Below, one piece after another: positions 32,019 through 41,535 of a stretch of DNA of 64,000 nucleotides (its first letter is position 1; each line of letters opens with the position of its first letter). Both the position numbers and the translations under genes were made by a program. Source of the DNA: Nakamurella multipartita DSM 44233 (lineage in GTDB: Bacteria; Actinomycetota; Actinomycetes; Mycobacteriales; Nakamurellaceae); the NCBI RefSeq assembly GCF_000024365.1, contig NC_013235.1:682001-746000 (forward strand). The letters are read 5' to 3'. Below the pieces are notes generated by a model. The model searched no databases. It had not been told where the DNA came from and was given only the letters and a program-made list of their open reading frames with translations.

Positions 32019-34250
32019 GTGGCACTGGCTCTGTATCGGAAATACCGCCCGGCGACCTTCGCCGAGGTGGTCGGGCAGGAGCACGTCACCCAGCCGCTGC
32101 GCACCGCGCTGGCCGCCGGACGGGTCAATCACGCCTACCTGTTCTCCGGGCCCCGGGGCTGCGGCAAGACCTCGTCGGCGCGCATCCTGGCCCGATCGCT
32201 CAACTGCGTGCACGGCCCCACCCCGGACCCGTGCGGCGAGTGCCCGTCGTGCATCGCGCTGGCCCCCGAGGGCCCCGGATCACTGGACGTGGTCGAGCTC
32301 GACGCGGCCAGCCACGGCGGCGTCGACGACACCCGTGACCTGCGGGATCGGGCCTTCTACATGCCGGCCGAGTCGCGCTACCGGGTCTTCATCATCGACG
32401 AGGCCCACATGGTCACCACCCAGGGCTTCAACGCGCTGCTCAAGATCGTCGAGGAGCCGCCCGAGCACCTGGTCTTCATCTTCGCCACCACTGAGCCGGA
32501 CAAGGTGCTGACCACCATCCGGTCGCGGACGCACCACTACCCGTTCCGGCTGATCGCCCCCAGCGTGCTGCGGACCATGCTGGAACGGCTCTGCGAGCAG
32601 GAGGGTGCGGTCGTCGAGCCGGCCGTGCTGCCCCTGGTCATCCGGGCCGGCGGCGGGTCCGCCCGGGACACCCTGTCGATGCTGGACCAGCTGCTGGCCG
32701 GGGCCGGGCCGGAGGGCGTCACCTATCGCAGCGCCGTCGCGTTGTTGGGTGTCACCGACGCGGCCCTGCTGGACGAGGTGGTCGACGCGCTGGCCGCCGG
32801 GGACGGCGGGTCCGTGTTCGCCGCGGTCGACCGGGTCATCGAGGCCGGCCACGACCCGCGGCGTTTCGCCACCGACCTGTTGCAGCGGCTGCGGGACCTG
32901 GTGATCCTGTCCGCCGTGCCCGACGCCGGGGCCAAGGGTCTGATCGACGCGCCGAGCGATCAGTTGGAGTCGATGAGCGCGCAGGCCGACCGGCTCGGCG
33001 CGGCCACCGCGACCCGGATGGCCGAGGTGCTGCACACCGGCCTGGTCGACATGCGCGGCACCACCTCGCCCCGGCTGGTCCTGGAATTGTTGTGCGCGCG
33101 GATGCTGCTACCGGCCACCGCGGACGGCGACGGCGCGTTGCTGCAGCGGCTGGAACGCATGGAACGCCGGATGGAGATCGCCGCCGACGAGCCGGAACCC
33201 ACGGCCCGGCCGGTCCGGCAACCCACTGCGGTGGAGATCCCCCTGGCCGAGCCCGCCGGTCCCGAACCGGCCGCCGAGCCCGAACAACGCACCGGAACCG
33301 CCGAGCGGGCGGCCGAACGCACGGCGGCCGGTCGCCCGGCTCAGGGTCCGAATGCGCAACAGCGTCCGGCGGCCTCCCGGCCGGCGGCGCCGGCCCGCCC
33401 GCAGCGCCCGGAGGCCACCCCGGCCGGTCCCGACCTTGGGCTGCCGGCGCCGCCGACCCTGCGATCGACCGCCCGCGCCGCCCGGCCGGACGCGTCGCGC
33501 CCCGAGCAACCCCGCCCCGATCAGGCCCGCCCGGACCAGGCGCGGACGACGCCGCCGGACTCCCGGCGGACCCCACCCGACCAGGCGCGACCGGCCGCTC
33601 GGGCCCCCGAGCCGGACCGGAACCGGCCGGCGGCCGGCAGCCCGGCCGGCGGTCAGCCGCCCGGTTCCGACCGAGTCGCTCGACCCGCGCCCGCCGCGGC
33701 ATCCTCCGCCCCGACCCGGAGCGCCGAGAGCGCGCCGGCCGCGCACGAGTCGAGCCCGACTCCGGCGTCCGAGATCGAGGTGGTCGACGTCCGGCGCAAC
33801 TGGCCGGAGGTGCTGGCCAAGGTGCAGCAGCGGCGACGGACCACCCAGATCCTGCTGGAATCGGCCACCGTCGTCGCCCTGGAGAACGGGGTGCTGCGGC
33901 TGACCATGCCGTCCGCGGCGCTGGCCCGGCGGGTCCTGGAACCGGCCAACGCCGATCTGCTGCGGGCGGGGCTCAAGCAGGTGCTCGGGGTGGATTGGCG
34001 GATCCAGTGCGACGCCGACGGTCCGGCCGCCCGCCCGGCCGCCGCCGAGCGCCGTCCCGCGGCCGCGGCCGACCCCTGGGACGGGGCGCCCCTGCCCGAA
34101 CCGCCGGCCGACGGGCCGGACGAGGAGATCCCGGACGACTACGGCGATCCGGCCCCGCCCACGTCCGGGTCGCAGGCCCCGCGTGATCCCGAGGCGATGG
34201 CCCTGGAACTGCTGACCACGCAGCTCGGCGCGCGTCCGCTGGAGCCCTAA
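32019..34250 (+). CDS. dnaX: DNA polymerase III subunits gamma/tau
   Basis: The clamp-loader ATPase and polymerase organiser. The 743 residues start VALALYRKYRPATFAEVVGQ, then Walker A SGPRGCGKTS (about 45-54), the zinc Cys set CVHGPTPDPCGECPSC, Walker B IIDEAHM (about 126) and the SARDTLSMLDQ sensor region. A long Pro/Ala-rich disordered linker (about 390-585) and the tau C-terminal domain follow. GTG 32019 is 8 bases after a TAGCCT -10-like hexamer and lacks a ribosome-binding site, consistent with leaderless translation. ybaB-recR, its usual partners, are 24 kb away. Confidence 0.95.
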   Translation: MALALYRKYRPATFAEVVGQEHVTQPLRTALAAGRVNHAYLFSGPRGCGKTSSARILARSLNCVHGPTPDPCGECPSCIALAPEGPGSLDVVELDAASHGGVDDTRDLRDRAFYMPAESRYRVFIIDEAHMVTTQGFNALLKIVEEPPEHLVFIFATTEPDKVLTTIRSRTHHYPFRLIAPSVLRTMLERLCEQEGAVVEPAVLPLVIRAGGGSARDTLSMLDQLLAGAGPEGVTYRSAVALLGVTDAALLDEVVDALAAGDGGSVFAAVDRVIEAGHDPRRFATDLLQRLRDLVILSAVPDAGAKGLIDAPSDQLESMSAQADRLGAATATRMAEVLHTGLVDMRGTTSPRLVLELLCARMLLPATADGDGALLQRLERMERRMEIAADEPEPTARPVRQPTAVEIPLAEPAGPEPAAEPEQRTGTAERAAERTAAGRPAQGPNAQQRPAASRPAAPARPQRPEATPAGPDLGLPAPPTLRSTARAARPDASRPEQPRPDQARPDQARTTPPDSRRTPPDQARPAARAPEPDRNRPAAGSPAGGQPPGSDRVARPAPAAASSAPTRSAESAPAAHESSPTPASEIEVVDVRRNWPEVLAKVQQRRRTTQILLESATVVALENGVLRLTMPSAALARRVLEPANADLLRAGLKQVLGVDWRIQCDADGPAARPAAAERRPAAAADPWDGAPLPEPPADGPDEEIPDDYGDPAPPTSGSQAPRDPEAMALELLTTQLGARPLEP

Positions 34251-34364
34251 GCCCGGGGCTCGGCGCGGCGGTGCGAAAAAATCGGCGCCGCGATCGTGTA
34301 CGTCAACGCCTCCCGGGTGACTCCTGTGTCGGATGCCGTCCCGTTGTCACGCCCAGGGAGTCCG

Positions 34365-35831
34365 ATGATGAACGCCCACCCCGCCCGCCCGATTCAGCAG
34401 GTGGTGATCGTCGGCGCCTCATTGGCCGGCCTGTTCGCGGCCGCCGCCTGCGCCGCCGCCGGTCACCAGGTCACCCTGCTCGACCGGGACGAACTCGGCG
34501 ACGACGCCCTGGCCCACCCGGGTGTGCCGCAGGGCCGGCAGCCGCACGTCTTCCTGCTCCGCGGGTTGCAGATCGCCGAGGAGCTGCTGCCCGGGCTGGG
34601 AGCCGAGCTGCGCGCCGACGGTGCGGTGGAGTTCGACAGCAGCCGGCTGGCCTGGTTGACCGAGGAGGGCTGGTCCACGGTCTGCTCCTCGGAGCTGATC
34701 GGGCTGTCCCTGTCCCGCCCGATGTTCGAGCGGGCGGTGCGCCGCCGGGTGCTGGCCCTGCCCGGCGTGCAGCTGATGGCGGGGCGATCGGTGACGGGCC
34801 TGCGCCGGACCGGAGCCACCGAACGGCCCTGGCGGGTGCGGACCGCCGAGGACGAACTGGCCGCCGACATCGTCATCGATGCCTCCGGCCGCGGGTCCCG
34901 GCTGCCCGCCTGGCTCTCGGCACTGGGGATCGGCCCGATCCGCACCCAGGAGGTGGACAGCCGCATCGGCTACGCGGTCCGCGAGTACACCGACGTCCCC
35001 GACCTGGACGGGCTGGCCGGCATCGTCATCGGATCGACCCCGGCCACCGGGCGCGGCGGCCTGGCCCTGCCGGTCGAGGGCGGGAACTGGCAGGTGCTGG
35101 CCTCGGGCACCGGCCCGCGGCGACCTCCGCGGGACGTCGCCGGCTTCGAGGCCTCCCTACGGGCCCTGCGCGACCCGGCCCTGGCCGACCTGGCCGCCCG
35201 CTCCACCCCGGTCGGCGACGTGCTCATCCACCGCCGCAACGGCAACCGCCGGCACCGCTTCGAGCAGTGCCGGAACTGGCCGGCCGGGCTGCTCGTCGTC
35301 GGCGATTCGCTGGTCAGCTTCAACCCGATCTTCGGGCAGGGCATCACGGTGGCCGCCCTCGACGCCCGGCTGTTGCGCTCCGGGGTCAGCCGCCCGCTCG
35401 ATGCGCGGGCGACCCGCCGGCTGATGCGCCGGTTGGCCCGCACCGCCGCCCTGCCCTGGGCCATCGCGGTGGGTCAGGACCTGCGGCAACCGACCACCAC
35501 CGGGGAGCAGAGCGGGCCGCAGAAGCTGACCAGCGCCTGGGTGCGCGAGCTGGGGCGGCAGGCCGCCCACGGCAGCGCCCGGGCTCAGCTGACTGCGAGC
35601 CGGATGTTCCACATGGTCGGCCGACCGGCCGCGCTGCTGCATCCGGCGCTGCTCGTCGCCGCGATCCGGGGCCGGCTCGGCCACGGCGGGTCACCGACGG
35701 CGCGGCCGACCGAGCTGGACCTGCTGGCCATGGTCGAGGACGAACCGGCCGGGCGGACAACCGCCGCCGACGTCACCGGTGTGGCTGGCCGGGATCGCCG
35801 GCCGGGCGGGCTGGCCGATTCCCGCCGATGA
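34365..35831 (+). CDS. FAD-dependent monooxygenase/oxidoreductase
   Basis: A 488-residue flavoprotein with the dinucleotide loop VVIVGASLAGLFAAAA near residue 13, the second FAD motif DASGRGSRLPAWL (about 175), and GDSLVSFNPIFGQGIT (about 325), which contacts the flavin. Geranylgeranyl-reductase/halogenase-type enzymes share this pattern; the substrate is unknown. AGGGAG precedes the tandem ATGs 34365/34368. Its end overlaps the convergent response-regulator gene by 59 bases. Confidence 0.8.
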   Translation: MMNAHPARPIQQVVIVGASLAGLFAAAACAAAGHQVTLLDRDELGDDALAHPGVPQGRQPHVFLLRGLQIAEELLPGLGAELRADGAVEFDSSRLAWLTEEGWSTVCSSELIGLSLSRPMFERAVRRRVLALPGVQLMAGRSVTGLRRTGATERPWRVRTAEDELAADIVIDASGRGSRLPAWLSALGIGPIRTQEVDSRIGYAVREYTDVPDLDGLAGIVIGSTPATGRGGLALPVEGGNWQVLASGTGPRRPPRDVAGFEASLRALRDPALADLAARSTPVGDVLIHRRNGNRRHRFEQCRNWPAGLLVVGDSLVSFNPIFGQGITVAALDARLLRSGVSRPLDARATRRLMRRLARTAALPWAIAVGQDLRQPTTTGEQSGPQKLTSAWVRELGRQAAHGSARAQLTASRMFHMVGRPAALLHPALLVAAIRGRLGHGGSPTARPTELDLLAMVEDEPAGRTTAADVTGVAGRDRRPGGLADSRR

Positions 35832-36498
35832 GCCCGTGCTCGTAGGCGTAGATCACCGCGGCGACGCGATTGCGCAGGTCCAGCTTGTGCAGCACGGCGC
35901 CGACGTGACTTTTCACGGTCACCTCGGACACCACCAGATCGGTGGCGATCTCGGCGTTCGACCGGCCGCGGGCCAGTAACAGCAGCACCTCGTGCTCCCG
36001 GCCGGTCAGCGACCCGCCGGGTCCGACCACCGCCCGATCGGGGCCGGGCCGGTCGCCGGCGAGCGGGTCCGGCAGCTGCGGGGCGTAGGCGTCCAGCAGC
36101 AGCCGGGTGATCCGCGGGGCGACCAGCGCATGGCCCTGGGCGATGACGCGGATGGCGTGCACCAGTTCGGCGACCGGGGCGTCCTTGAGCAGGAACCCGC
36201 TGGCCCCGCCGCGCAGCGCGGCAAAGGCGTATTCGTCGAGATCGAAGGTGGTCAGCACCAGGATCCGGGCCTGCGGGTCGGCCGCCATGATCCGGCGGGT
36301 GGCCTCCAGCCCGTCCATGCCCGGCATTCGGATGTCCAGCAGGACGACGTCGGGGCGCAGAGTCAGGGCCTGCTCGGTGGCCGACCGGCCGTCGGCCGCC
36401 TCGCCGATCACCTCGATGTCGCCGGTGTCCTCCAGGATCATCCGGAAGCCGAGCCGGATCAGCGGTTGGTCGTCGGCCAGCAGCACGGTGATGCTCAT
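35773..36498 (-). CDS. LuxR (NarL)-family response regulator
   Basis: The 241-residue regulator has an N-terminal receiver (LLADDQPLIRLGF; phosphoacceptor Asp in VVLLDIRMPGMDG near residue 54; TTFD; K in FLLKDAP) and a C-terminal LuxR helix-turn-helix (LTGREHEVLLLLARGRSNAEIATDL...VKSHVGAVLHKL). It overlaps its histidine kinase gene by ATGA (36495-36498), so the two are made together. Targets are unknown; the membrane protein upstream is a candidate. Confidence 0.92.
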   Translation of the reverse strand: MSITVLLADDQPLIRLGFRMILEDTGDIEVIGEAADGRSATEQALTLRPDVVLLDIRMPGMDGLEATRRIMAADPQARILVLTTFDLDEYAFAALRGGASGFLLKDAPVAELVHAIRVIAQGHALVAPRITRLLLDAYAPQLPDPLAGDRPGPDRAVVGPGGSLTGREHEVLLLLARGRSNAEIATDLVVSEVTVKSHVGAVLHKLDLRNRVAAVIYAYEHGLIGGNRPARPAGDPGQPHR

Positions 36499-37709
36499 GC
36501 CCGCCCCGCATCGGCCGGGGCATGCGGGAGGCGCGCCCGGACGGTCCAGCCGCCCGTCGGGTCGGGCCCGGCGACGAGGGTGCCGTGACCCATCGCGGCG
36601 CGTTCGCGCATCCCGACCAGCCCGTGCCCGACCAGCCCGTTCCCGGCCGGCCCGGACCGGCGGCCGGCCGCCCGGCCGTCGTCGCGGACCGTCAGCAGGG
36701 TTGCCGTGGGGGAGATCTCGACCGTCAGGGTGGCCCGGGTCGGGCGGACGGCGTGCTTGACCGTGTTGGTCAGCGCCTCCTGGGCGATGCGATAGGCGGC
36801 CAGCCCGCTCGCCGCGGGCACCGCCTCCGGGTCGCCGGTGACGGTCAGCGACGCGGTCAATCCGGCGTCCCGGATGCGTTCGACGAGCTCGGGCAGATCC
36901 CGCACCGACGGCGGCGGCGTGGTGGGCGCGAGCGGGTCCGTGCGCAGCACGCCGACCAGCTGCCGCGCCTCGTCGAGCGTCGCCCGCCCGGTCCCGGCCA
37001 GCTGCCGCAGCACGCCGCGCGCCCGGTCCGGGTCGGTCTGCACCTTGCCGGCCGCGGCGTCGGCCAGAGTGATCATGATGGCGAGGCTGTGGGCGATGAT
37101 GTCGTGCATCTCCCGGGCGATCCGGTTGCGTTCCTCGGCCGCGGCCAGCCGGGCCTGCTGATCACGCTCGCGGCGCAGGTGCTCGGCCTGCGCCCGCAGT
37201 GCCTCGATGGTGCGGCGACGATCCCGCACGTACGCACCGGTCATCACCGCGGCGAGAACGAAAACTGTGAGCACAAAAGCCATTTCGGCTGCACTGAGCC
37301 CGTGCGGCCAGCGCCCGGCGGCCAGCAGCGCCCCGATCTCGACGACCCCGCCGGCCAGCACCGCGGTCCGCAGCGCAAAGCGCGTCGCCACGGTGTACAG
37401 GGCGATCAGCACGCCGACGTCGGCGGCCAGCGGCAGGCCGAGCACCCACTGCAACCCGGCCACCACGACGATCACCGCGAACACGGTCAGCGGCGCCGTG
37501 CGCCGGAAGATCAACGGCAGCAGCAGCCCGGCGCTGAGCAGCACGTACAGCGGCCACTGCGGATCGCTGGTGCGCACATGGAACGCCAACTGCGGGCCGA
37601 CGGCCACGGCCAGGACGGCGACCAGGAGGGCGTCCACGGCGACGGGTTGCCGCCGGGCCCAGCCCGCGACCGACCGCACCACCCGCGGGCGCTGCGGATC
37701 AGCGGACAC
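36495..37709 (-). CDS. Sensor histidine kinase (NarL/DesK-type, HisKA_3)
   Basis: The 404-residue kinase has about five N-terminal membrane helices (about 25-170), a coiled-coil (RAQAEHLRRERDQQARLAAAEERN), the HisKA_3 box AREMHDIIAHSLAIMITLAD with the phosphoacceptor His near 202, and an HATPase domain with NTVKHA and NGLVGHGLVGMRERAA. It is coupled to the response regulator downstream and overlaps the membrane-protein gene upstream by 11 bases. The signal is unknown. Confidence 0.9.
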   Translation of the reverse strand: MSADPQRPRVVRSVAGWARRQPVAVDALLVAVLAVAVGPQLAFHVRTSDPQWPLYVLLSAGLLLPLIFRRTAPLTVFAVIVVVAGLQWVLGLPLAADVGVLIALYTVATRFALRTAVLAGGVVEIGALLAAGRWPHGLSAAEMAFVLTVFVLAAVMTGAYVRDRRRTIEALRAQAEHLRRERDQQARLAAAEERNRIAREMHDIIAHSLAIMITLADAAAGKVQTDPDRARGVLRQLAGTGRATLDEARQLVGVLRTDPLAPTTPPPSVRDLPELVERIRDAGLTASLTVTGDPEAVPAASGLAAYRIAQEALTNTVKHAVRPTRATLTVEISPTATLLTVRDDGRAAGRRSGPAGNGLVGHGLVGMRERAAMGHGTLVAGPDPTGGWTVRARLPHAPADAGRA

Positions 37710-38541
37710 TGTCGAGGAAACCGGCCAGGGCGGGGGCAGGGTCCGCGGCGGTGGACATGTTGGCCAGGGTAATCAGCGCCAGGAACAGCATCAGCCCGGC
37801 CAGCAGGACGGCGACGGCGGCGAGCACCCGGCGCGGCCGCCGCTGCGCGCGGGGCACCCGGGCCCGGCGCCTCCACCAGCTGACCAGCCCGGCGAGCAGC
37901 AGCACCGTGCTCAGGGCGGAGCAGATGGCGAGCACCAGGTGGTAGCGGCGGAAGTCCTCGACCAGCGTGGTCAACGGCGGCGTGCGAGTGCCGGCCAGCA
38001 GCTGCTGGTGCAGGCCGGCGGCCGCCGATGCCAGGTCGGCGTTCGACCCGTCGGTGGGCAGCAGGCTCACTGCGGACGACAGCGGCGCCCAGGCGCCCTG
38101 CACGTTGGCGATCAGCACCAGCAGGGCGATCATGGCCAGGAGCAGGCAGCCGAATCCTGCCGTGCCCCGGGTGCGGGGGTGGGCCGGCCGGTCGGCCCGG
38201 ACGCACGCCCCCAGCAGGCGGGCCGCCATCCCACCCGCGGCGACCAGCAGCAGGGCCGCCAGCACGGCCTTGACCGCGTGGAAGCCCGACCAGAACGTGA
38301 CCAGGGCGGCCAACTCGTCGTCCGGGACCGGGTCGTTCGACGTCCACCACCGGGTCATCGCCGCCGGCAGGTCGCCTCCCAGGCGCTCGATGGTGGCGCC
38401 CCGGCTGCCCGGCCAGCCGGCCGCCAGCAGCGGCGGCAGGAACCACAGGGCGGCGAGCAGCCCGACCAGCGTCGCGACGATCGTCAACGCGGCCGGACGA
38501 ACCGGTGACGACGAGGGTGGGCGGGGCGACAGGACGGACAC
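37699..38541 (-). CDS. Polytopic membrane protein upstream of the two-component genes
   Basis: A 280-residue protein with four or five hydrophobic segments (LTIVATLVGLLAALWFLPPLLAAG; AVLAALLLVAAGGMAARLL; FGCLLLAMIALLVLIA; HLVLAICSALSTVLLLAGL; VLAAVAVLLAGLMLFLALITLA) and a soluble loop between the first two. No known domain is seen. The coding overlap with the kinase gene suggests a shared transcript and perhaps an accessory sensor role. GTG 38541 follows GGAGG at 10 bases; the frame is open to 38574. Confidence 0.6.
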   Translation of the reverse strand: MSVLSPRPPSSSPVRPAALTIVATLVGLLAALWFLPPLLAAGWPGSRGATIERLGGDLPAAMTRWWTSNDPVPDDELAALVTFWSGFHAVKAVLAALLLVAAGGMAARLLGACVRADRPAHPRTRGTAGFGCLLLAMIALLVLIANVQGAWAPLSSAVSLLPTDGSNADLASAAAGLHQQLLAGTRTPPLTTLVEDFRRYHLVLAICSALSTVLLLAGLVSWWRRRARVPRAQRRPRRVLAAVAVLLAGLMLFLALITLANMSTAADPAPALAGFLDSVR

Positions 38542-38695
38542 GACGGCACGACCTCCGAGGACGCGGACCCGCACCGGCCGGTGGCGGGGCCGCCAGCCTA
38601 GGAACGCGGGCGGAGCCGTCGCCTCCGTCGGCGGAGGGAAATCGGCCGCCGATCGCCTCCTCCGTTCGGCGGAGATCCGTGCGCCCGGGGCCGGG

Positions 38696-39565
38696 TCAGC
38701 CCGGCAACCGGGTCGGGGTCAACGGCGGGAACGGGGGCGGCGGCCCGGTGGGCAGCCGGGTGGCCGGGGCCGGGACGAACGGGGTGGCCGGCGGTCCGGA
38801 GGGCAGCCGGGTCGGGGTCAGCGCTCCGCCCGGTCGAGGCGCCGCCGGGGCGGTCCGCGGTGCGGCCGGAGGCGGGGCGGCTGACCGGGGTGGCCCGGCC
38901 GGCGGGGCGGCTGACCGGGGTGGCGCCGGTGCTGCGGAGGGCGGCGCTGTGGGCGGCGCCGCGGGCCGGGCGGCCGGTGGTGCGGGGACGGGCCCAGCGT
39001 CGGCGTCGGTGCCGGCTTCGGAGTCGCTGTCGGTGTCCACGCTGATCCCGAAGTCACGGGCCAGGCCGCCGAGGCCGCTGTCGTAGCCCTGGCCCACCGC
39101 CCGGAACTTCCACGCCCCGGCCCGCCGGTAGAGCTCGCCGAACACGTAGGCCGTCTCCACCGAGGCGTCGGTGATGGCGAAGTCGGCGATCGGTGTGCCC
39201 GCGGGGTCGGTGACCGACAGCGACAGGCCCGGCACCTGGCCGAAGGTCCCGCCGTCGGCCGAGGCGGCGATCACCACCCGGTCCACGGCCGGCTCCAACC
39301 GGCTCAGGTCCACCGACAGCGAGTCGGTGGTCGCCGCCCCGCCGGTGCGTTTGCCCTCGTGGCGCACCGCGCCCGAGGGGTGCCCAGGCTGGTTGTAGAA
39401 CACGAAGTCCCGGTCGTCACGGACCTTGCCGTGCTCACCGACCAGCAGGGCCGAGGCGTCGACGTCCGGCACCCCCGGTCCGGCCGACCATCGCAGCAGG
39501 CAGCGGACGGCGGGCACGGGTACCGGCAGGTTGGATCCCTTGACCATCGATGGCATGAGCACCAT
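38696..39565 (-). CDS. TerD-domain protein with long proline-rich tail
   Basis: The first ~180 residues are a TerD domain: [80 protein letters not shown]. TerD proteins bind calcium and take part in tellurite and stress responses. The last ~100 residues are Pro/Ala/Thr-rich with three TRLP repeats and look disordered. TerD genes usually cluster; this one is alone. Starts at 39565, 39556 or 39547 are all possible. Confidence 0.8.
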   Translation of the reverse strand: MVLMPSMVKGSNLPVPVPAVRCLLRWSAGPGVPDVDASALLVGEHGKVRDDRDFVFYNQPGHPSGAVRHEGKRTGGAATTDSLSVDLSRLEPAVDRVVIAASADGGTFGQVPGLSLSVTDPAGTPIADFAITDASVETAYVFGELYRRAGAWKFRAVGQGYDSGLGGLARDFGISVDTDSDSEAGTDADAGPVPAPPAARPAAPPTAPPSAAPAPPRSAAPPAGPPRSAAPPPAAPRTAPAAPRPGGALTPTRLPSGPPATPFVPAPATRLPTGPPPPFPPLTPTRLPG

Positions 39566-39609
39566 CGTGCCCAATGCCGGCCCATTCGGGCGGTCGGCCG
39601 GCCATCGGA

Positions 39610-40803
39610 TCAGCCGCGGGCGGCGAGGTGGTCGCCGAGCTGGTCGACCGCCAGCAGGGTGTCGCCGAGCAGGTCGGGCCGCTGCGCGACCGGCCAGGAG
39701 GACAGTTTGACGGCCACGTAGTCCCGGGACGGGTCCACGTAGATCATCTGCCCGTAGATGCCCATGCACATCAGGACCGATCGTTCTGCCGGGTAGGGCA
39801 GCCAGAACTGGTTGCGGTACATCCCGCCGGGCATCCGGGTGTCGGTCGCGGTGGAGGCGAACGCCGCCCGCGAGTCGGTCCCGCCGCGGTAGGTGTCGGC
39901 GAGGAACGCCTCGGGCACCACCTGCCGGTCGCCGACCCGGCCGCCGTCCAGCAGCAGCTGCCCAAACCGGCCGAGATCGCGCAGGGTGGCGGCGATCCCG
40001 CCGTCATGGATGACGGTGCCGGCCCGGTCGACGGCGGCATCGGCGTCCTGTTCGGCGCCCATCGGCTGCCAGATCAGCTCGCTGATCAGCTCGTTCATCG
40101 GCTGCCCACTGGCCCGCTCGCAGACCCAACCCAGGGCGTCGGTCTCGCAGGACCGGTAGTTGAACGGCCCGCCGTGCGCGCCGGCCGGGACCAGCAGCGT
40201 CAGGTAGTCGTAGATCGAGGTGGGCAGGTCCGGGAAGATCCGCGGGGTCCAGTCGACGACCTGACCCATCACGGTGATCTCGGCGTCGGGCTCCTCGTAG
40301 TGCTCGGAGTACTTGATGCCCGAGCGCATGTCCAGCAGGTGCCGCACGGTCGCGCCGTCGTAGCCGCGGCCGGCGAACTCGGGGATGTAGGTGGTGATGA
40401 CGCTGGTCTCGTCGATGACCCCCTGGCCGATCAGGATCCCGGCCACCGTGCCGACCAGCGACTTGCTAACCGACAGCAGCGCGTGCGTGTCGGTGGGGGT
40501 CAGGCCGGCCGGGTAGTGCTCGAGCACGACCTGGCCCCGGTGCAGCACCAGCAGGCCGTCGGTGAAGCCCTCGTCCAGCACATCCTGCAGGGGGCTGACC
40601 CGACCGTCGGCGCGGGTGATCGGCAGCGACAGCTCGACCGGGTCGCCGGAGACCAACGGTCGCGCCGGGCCGGCCGGCGCCGCGATCCGCGCGGTCCGCA
40701 CGACCTCCCGCAGGTGGCTGAACGACCACCGGTTGGACGGCCCCAGCTGCCAGCTGTCCGGCGCCCACCGCAGGGCAACAGGGGTGGGGAAACTGATTGT
40801 CAC
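39610..40803 (-). CDS. Serine hydrolase, beta-lactamase class C/NylB-like
   Basis: The 397-residue enzyme has the SxxK nucleophile in [10 protein letters not shown] (about residue 113), [13 protein letters not shown] with the YxN-like tyrosine, and [20 protein letters not shown] near the third motif. This is the layout of 6-aminohexanoate-dimer hydrolase (NylB) and esterase relatives rather than of true beta-lactamases, which would be exported; no signal peptide is seen. It hydrolyses amide or ester bonds in the cytosol; the substrate is unknown. Confidence 0.82.
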   Translation of the reverse strand: MTISFPTPVALRWAPDSWQLGPSNRWSFSHLREVVRTARIAAPAGPARPLVSGDPVELSLPITRADGRVSPLQDVLDEGFTDGLLVLHRGQVVLEHYPAGLTPTDTHALLSVSKSLVGTVAGILIGQGVIDETSVITTYIPEFAGRGYDGATVRHLLDMRSGIKYSEHYEEPDAEITVMGQVVDWTPRIFPDLPTSIYDYLTLLVPAGAHGGPFNYRSCETDALGWVCERASGQPMNELISELIWQPMGAEQDADAAVDRAGTVIHDGGIAATLRDLGRFGQLLLDGGRVGDRQVVPEAFLADTYRGGTDSRAAFASTATDTRMPGGMYRNQFWLPYPAERSVLMCMGIYGQMIYVDPSRDYVAVKLSSWPVAQRPDLLGDTLLAVDQLGDHLAARG

Positions 40804-40908
40804 GATGGTCGACCTCTCGGATTCGCCTACGTCCGGGCGATGAACGGTCGACCGGCCCGCGTCGGGCTCACCGGATCAGTGCCCGGCGGGGGCCGTCGTG
40901 AAACGCGG

Positions 40909-41535
40909 TCAGTGTCCGCGAACCACCCAATCGTCCAGATCCGGGGCCTCGGCGCCGATCGTCGTGTCGTCCCCGTGGCCGGTGTGCACCACGGTGTCCG
41001 CCGGCAGCGAGAGCAGCCGGTGCTTGATCGAATCGATGATCGTCGGGAAGTCCGAGAACGACCTCCCGGTCGCGCCCGGACCGCCCTTGAACAGGGTGTC
41101 CCCGGTGAACACCGCGCCCAGCGCCGGCGCGTACAGGCAGACCGACCCGGGGGAATGCCCCGGGGTGTGCAGCACCTGCAGCTCAATCCCGGCCACCGAG
41201 ATGACCTTGCCGTCGGACAGGTCGACGTCGGGGTAGGAGCCCTGGTGCGTCATGCCCCACAGCGGGGCGTCGGCCGGATGCAGCAACACCGGAGCGCCGG
41301 TCCACTCGGCCAGCGTGGGCGCCTGCCCGACGTGGTCGTTGTGCCCGTGGGTGCACACGATGGCCACCACCCGCCGGCCGCGCAACGCCTGCAGGATCGC
41401 GTCGGCGTCGTGCGCGGGGTCGATGACGATCAGTTCGGAGTCGTCACCGACCAGCCAGACGTTGTTGTCGACGTCCCAGGTGCCACCGTCCAGGCTGAAC
41501 GTGCCCGAGGTGACGATCTTTTCGACCCCCGTCAC
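40909..41535 (-). CDS. Metallo-beta-lactamase fold hydrolase (glyoxalase II-like)
   Basis: The 208-residue protein has the metal motif THGHNDHVG (about residue 62), [28 protein letters not shown] and a final HTGHGDDT, the order of glyoxalase II-like thioester hydrolases. GTG 41535 overlaps the glyA stop (GTGA), so it is translated with glyA. Hydroxyacylglutathione or mycothiol-thioester hydrolysis is plausible; no partner gene is visible. Confidence 0.85.
   Translation of the reverse strand: MTGVEKIVTSGTFSLDGGTWDVDNNVWLVGDDSELIVIDPAHDADAILQALRGRRVVAIVCTHGHNDHVGQAPTLAEWTGAPVLLHPADAPLWGMTHQGSYPDVDLSDGKVISVAGIELQVLHTPGHSPGSVCLYAPALGAVFTGDTLFKGGPGATGRSFSDFPTIIDSIKHRLLSLPADTVVHTGHGDDTTIGAEAPDLDDWVVRGH

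Noticed and set aside
39566-39769. Upstream extension of the TerD gene
   Set aside because: The added peptide is Arg/Pro-rich and family proteins begin near the MVKGSN segment.
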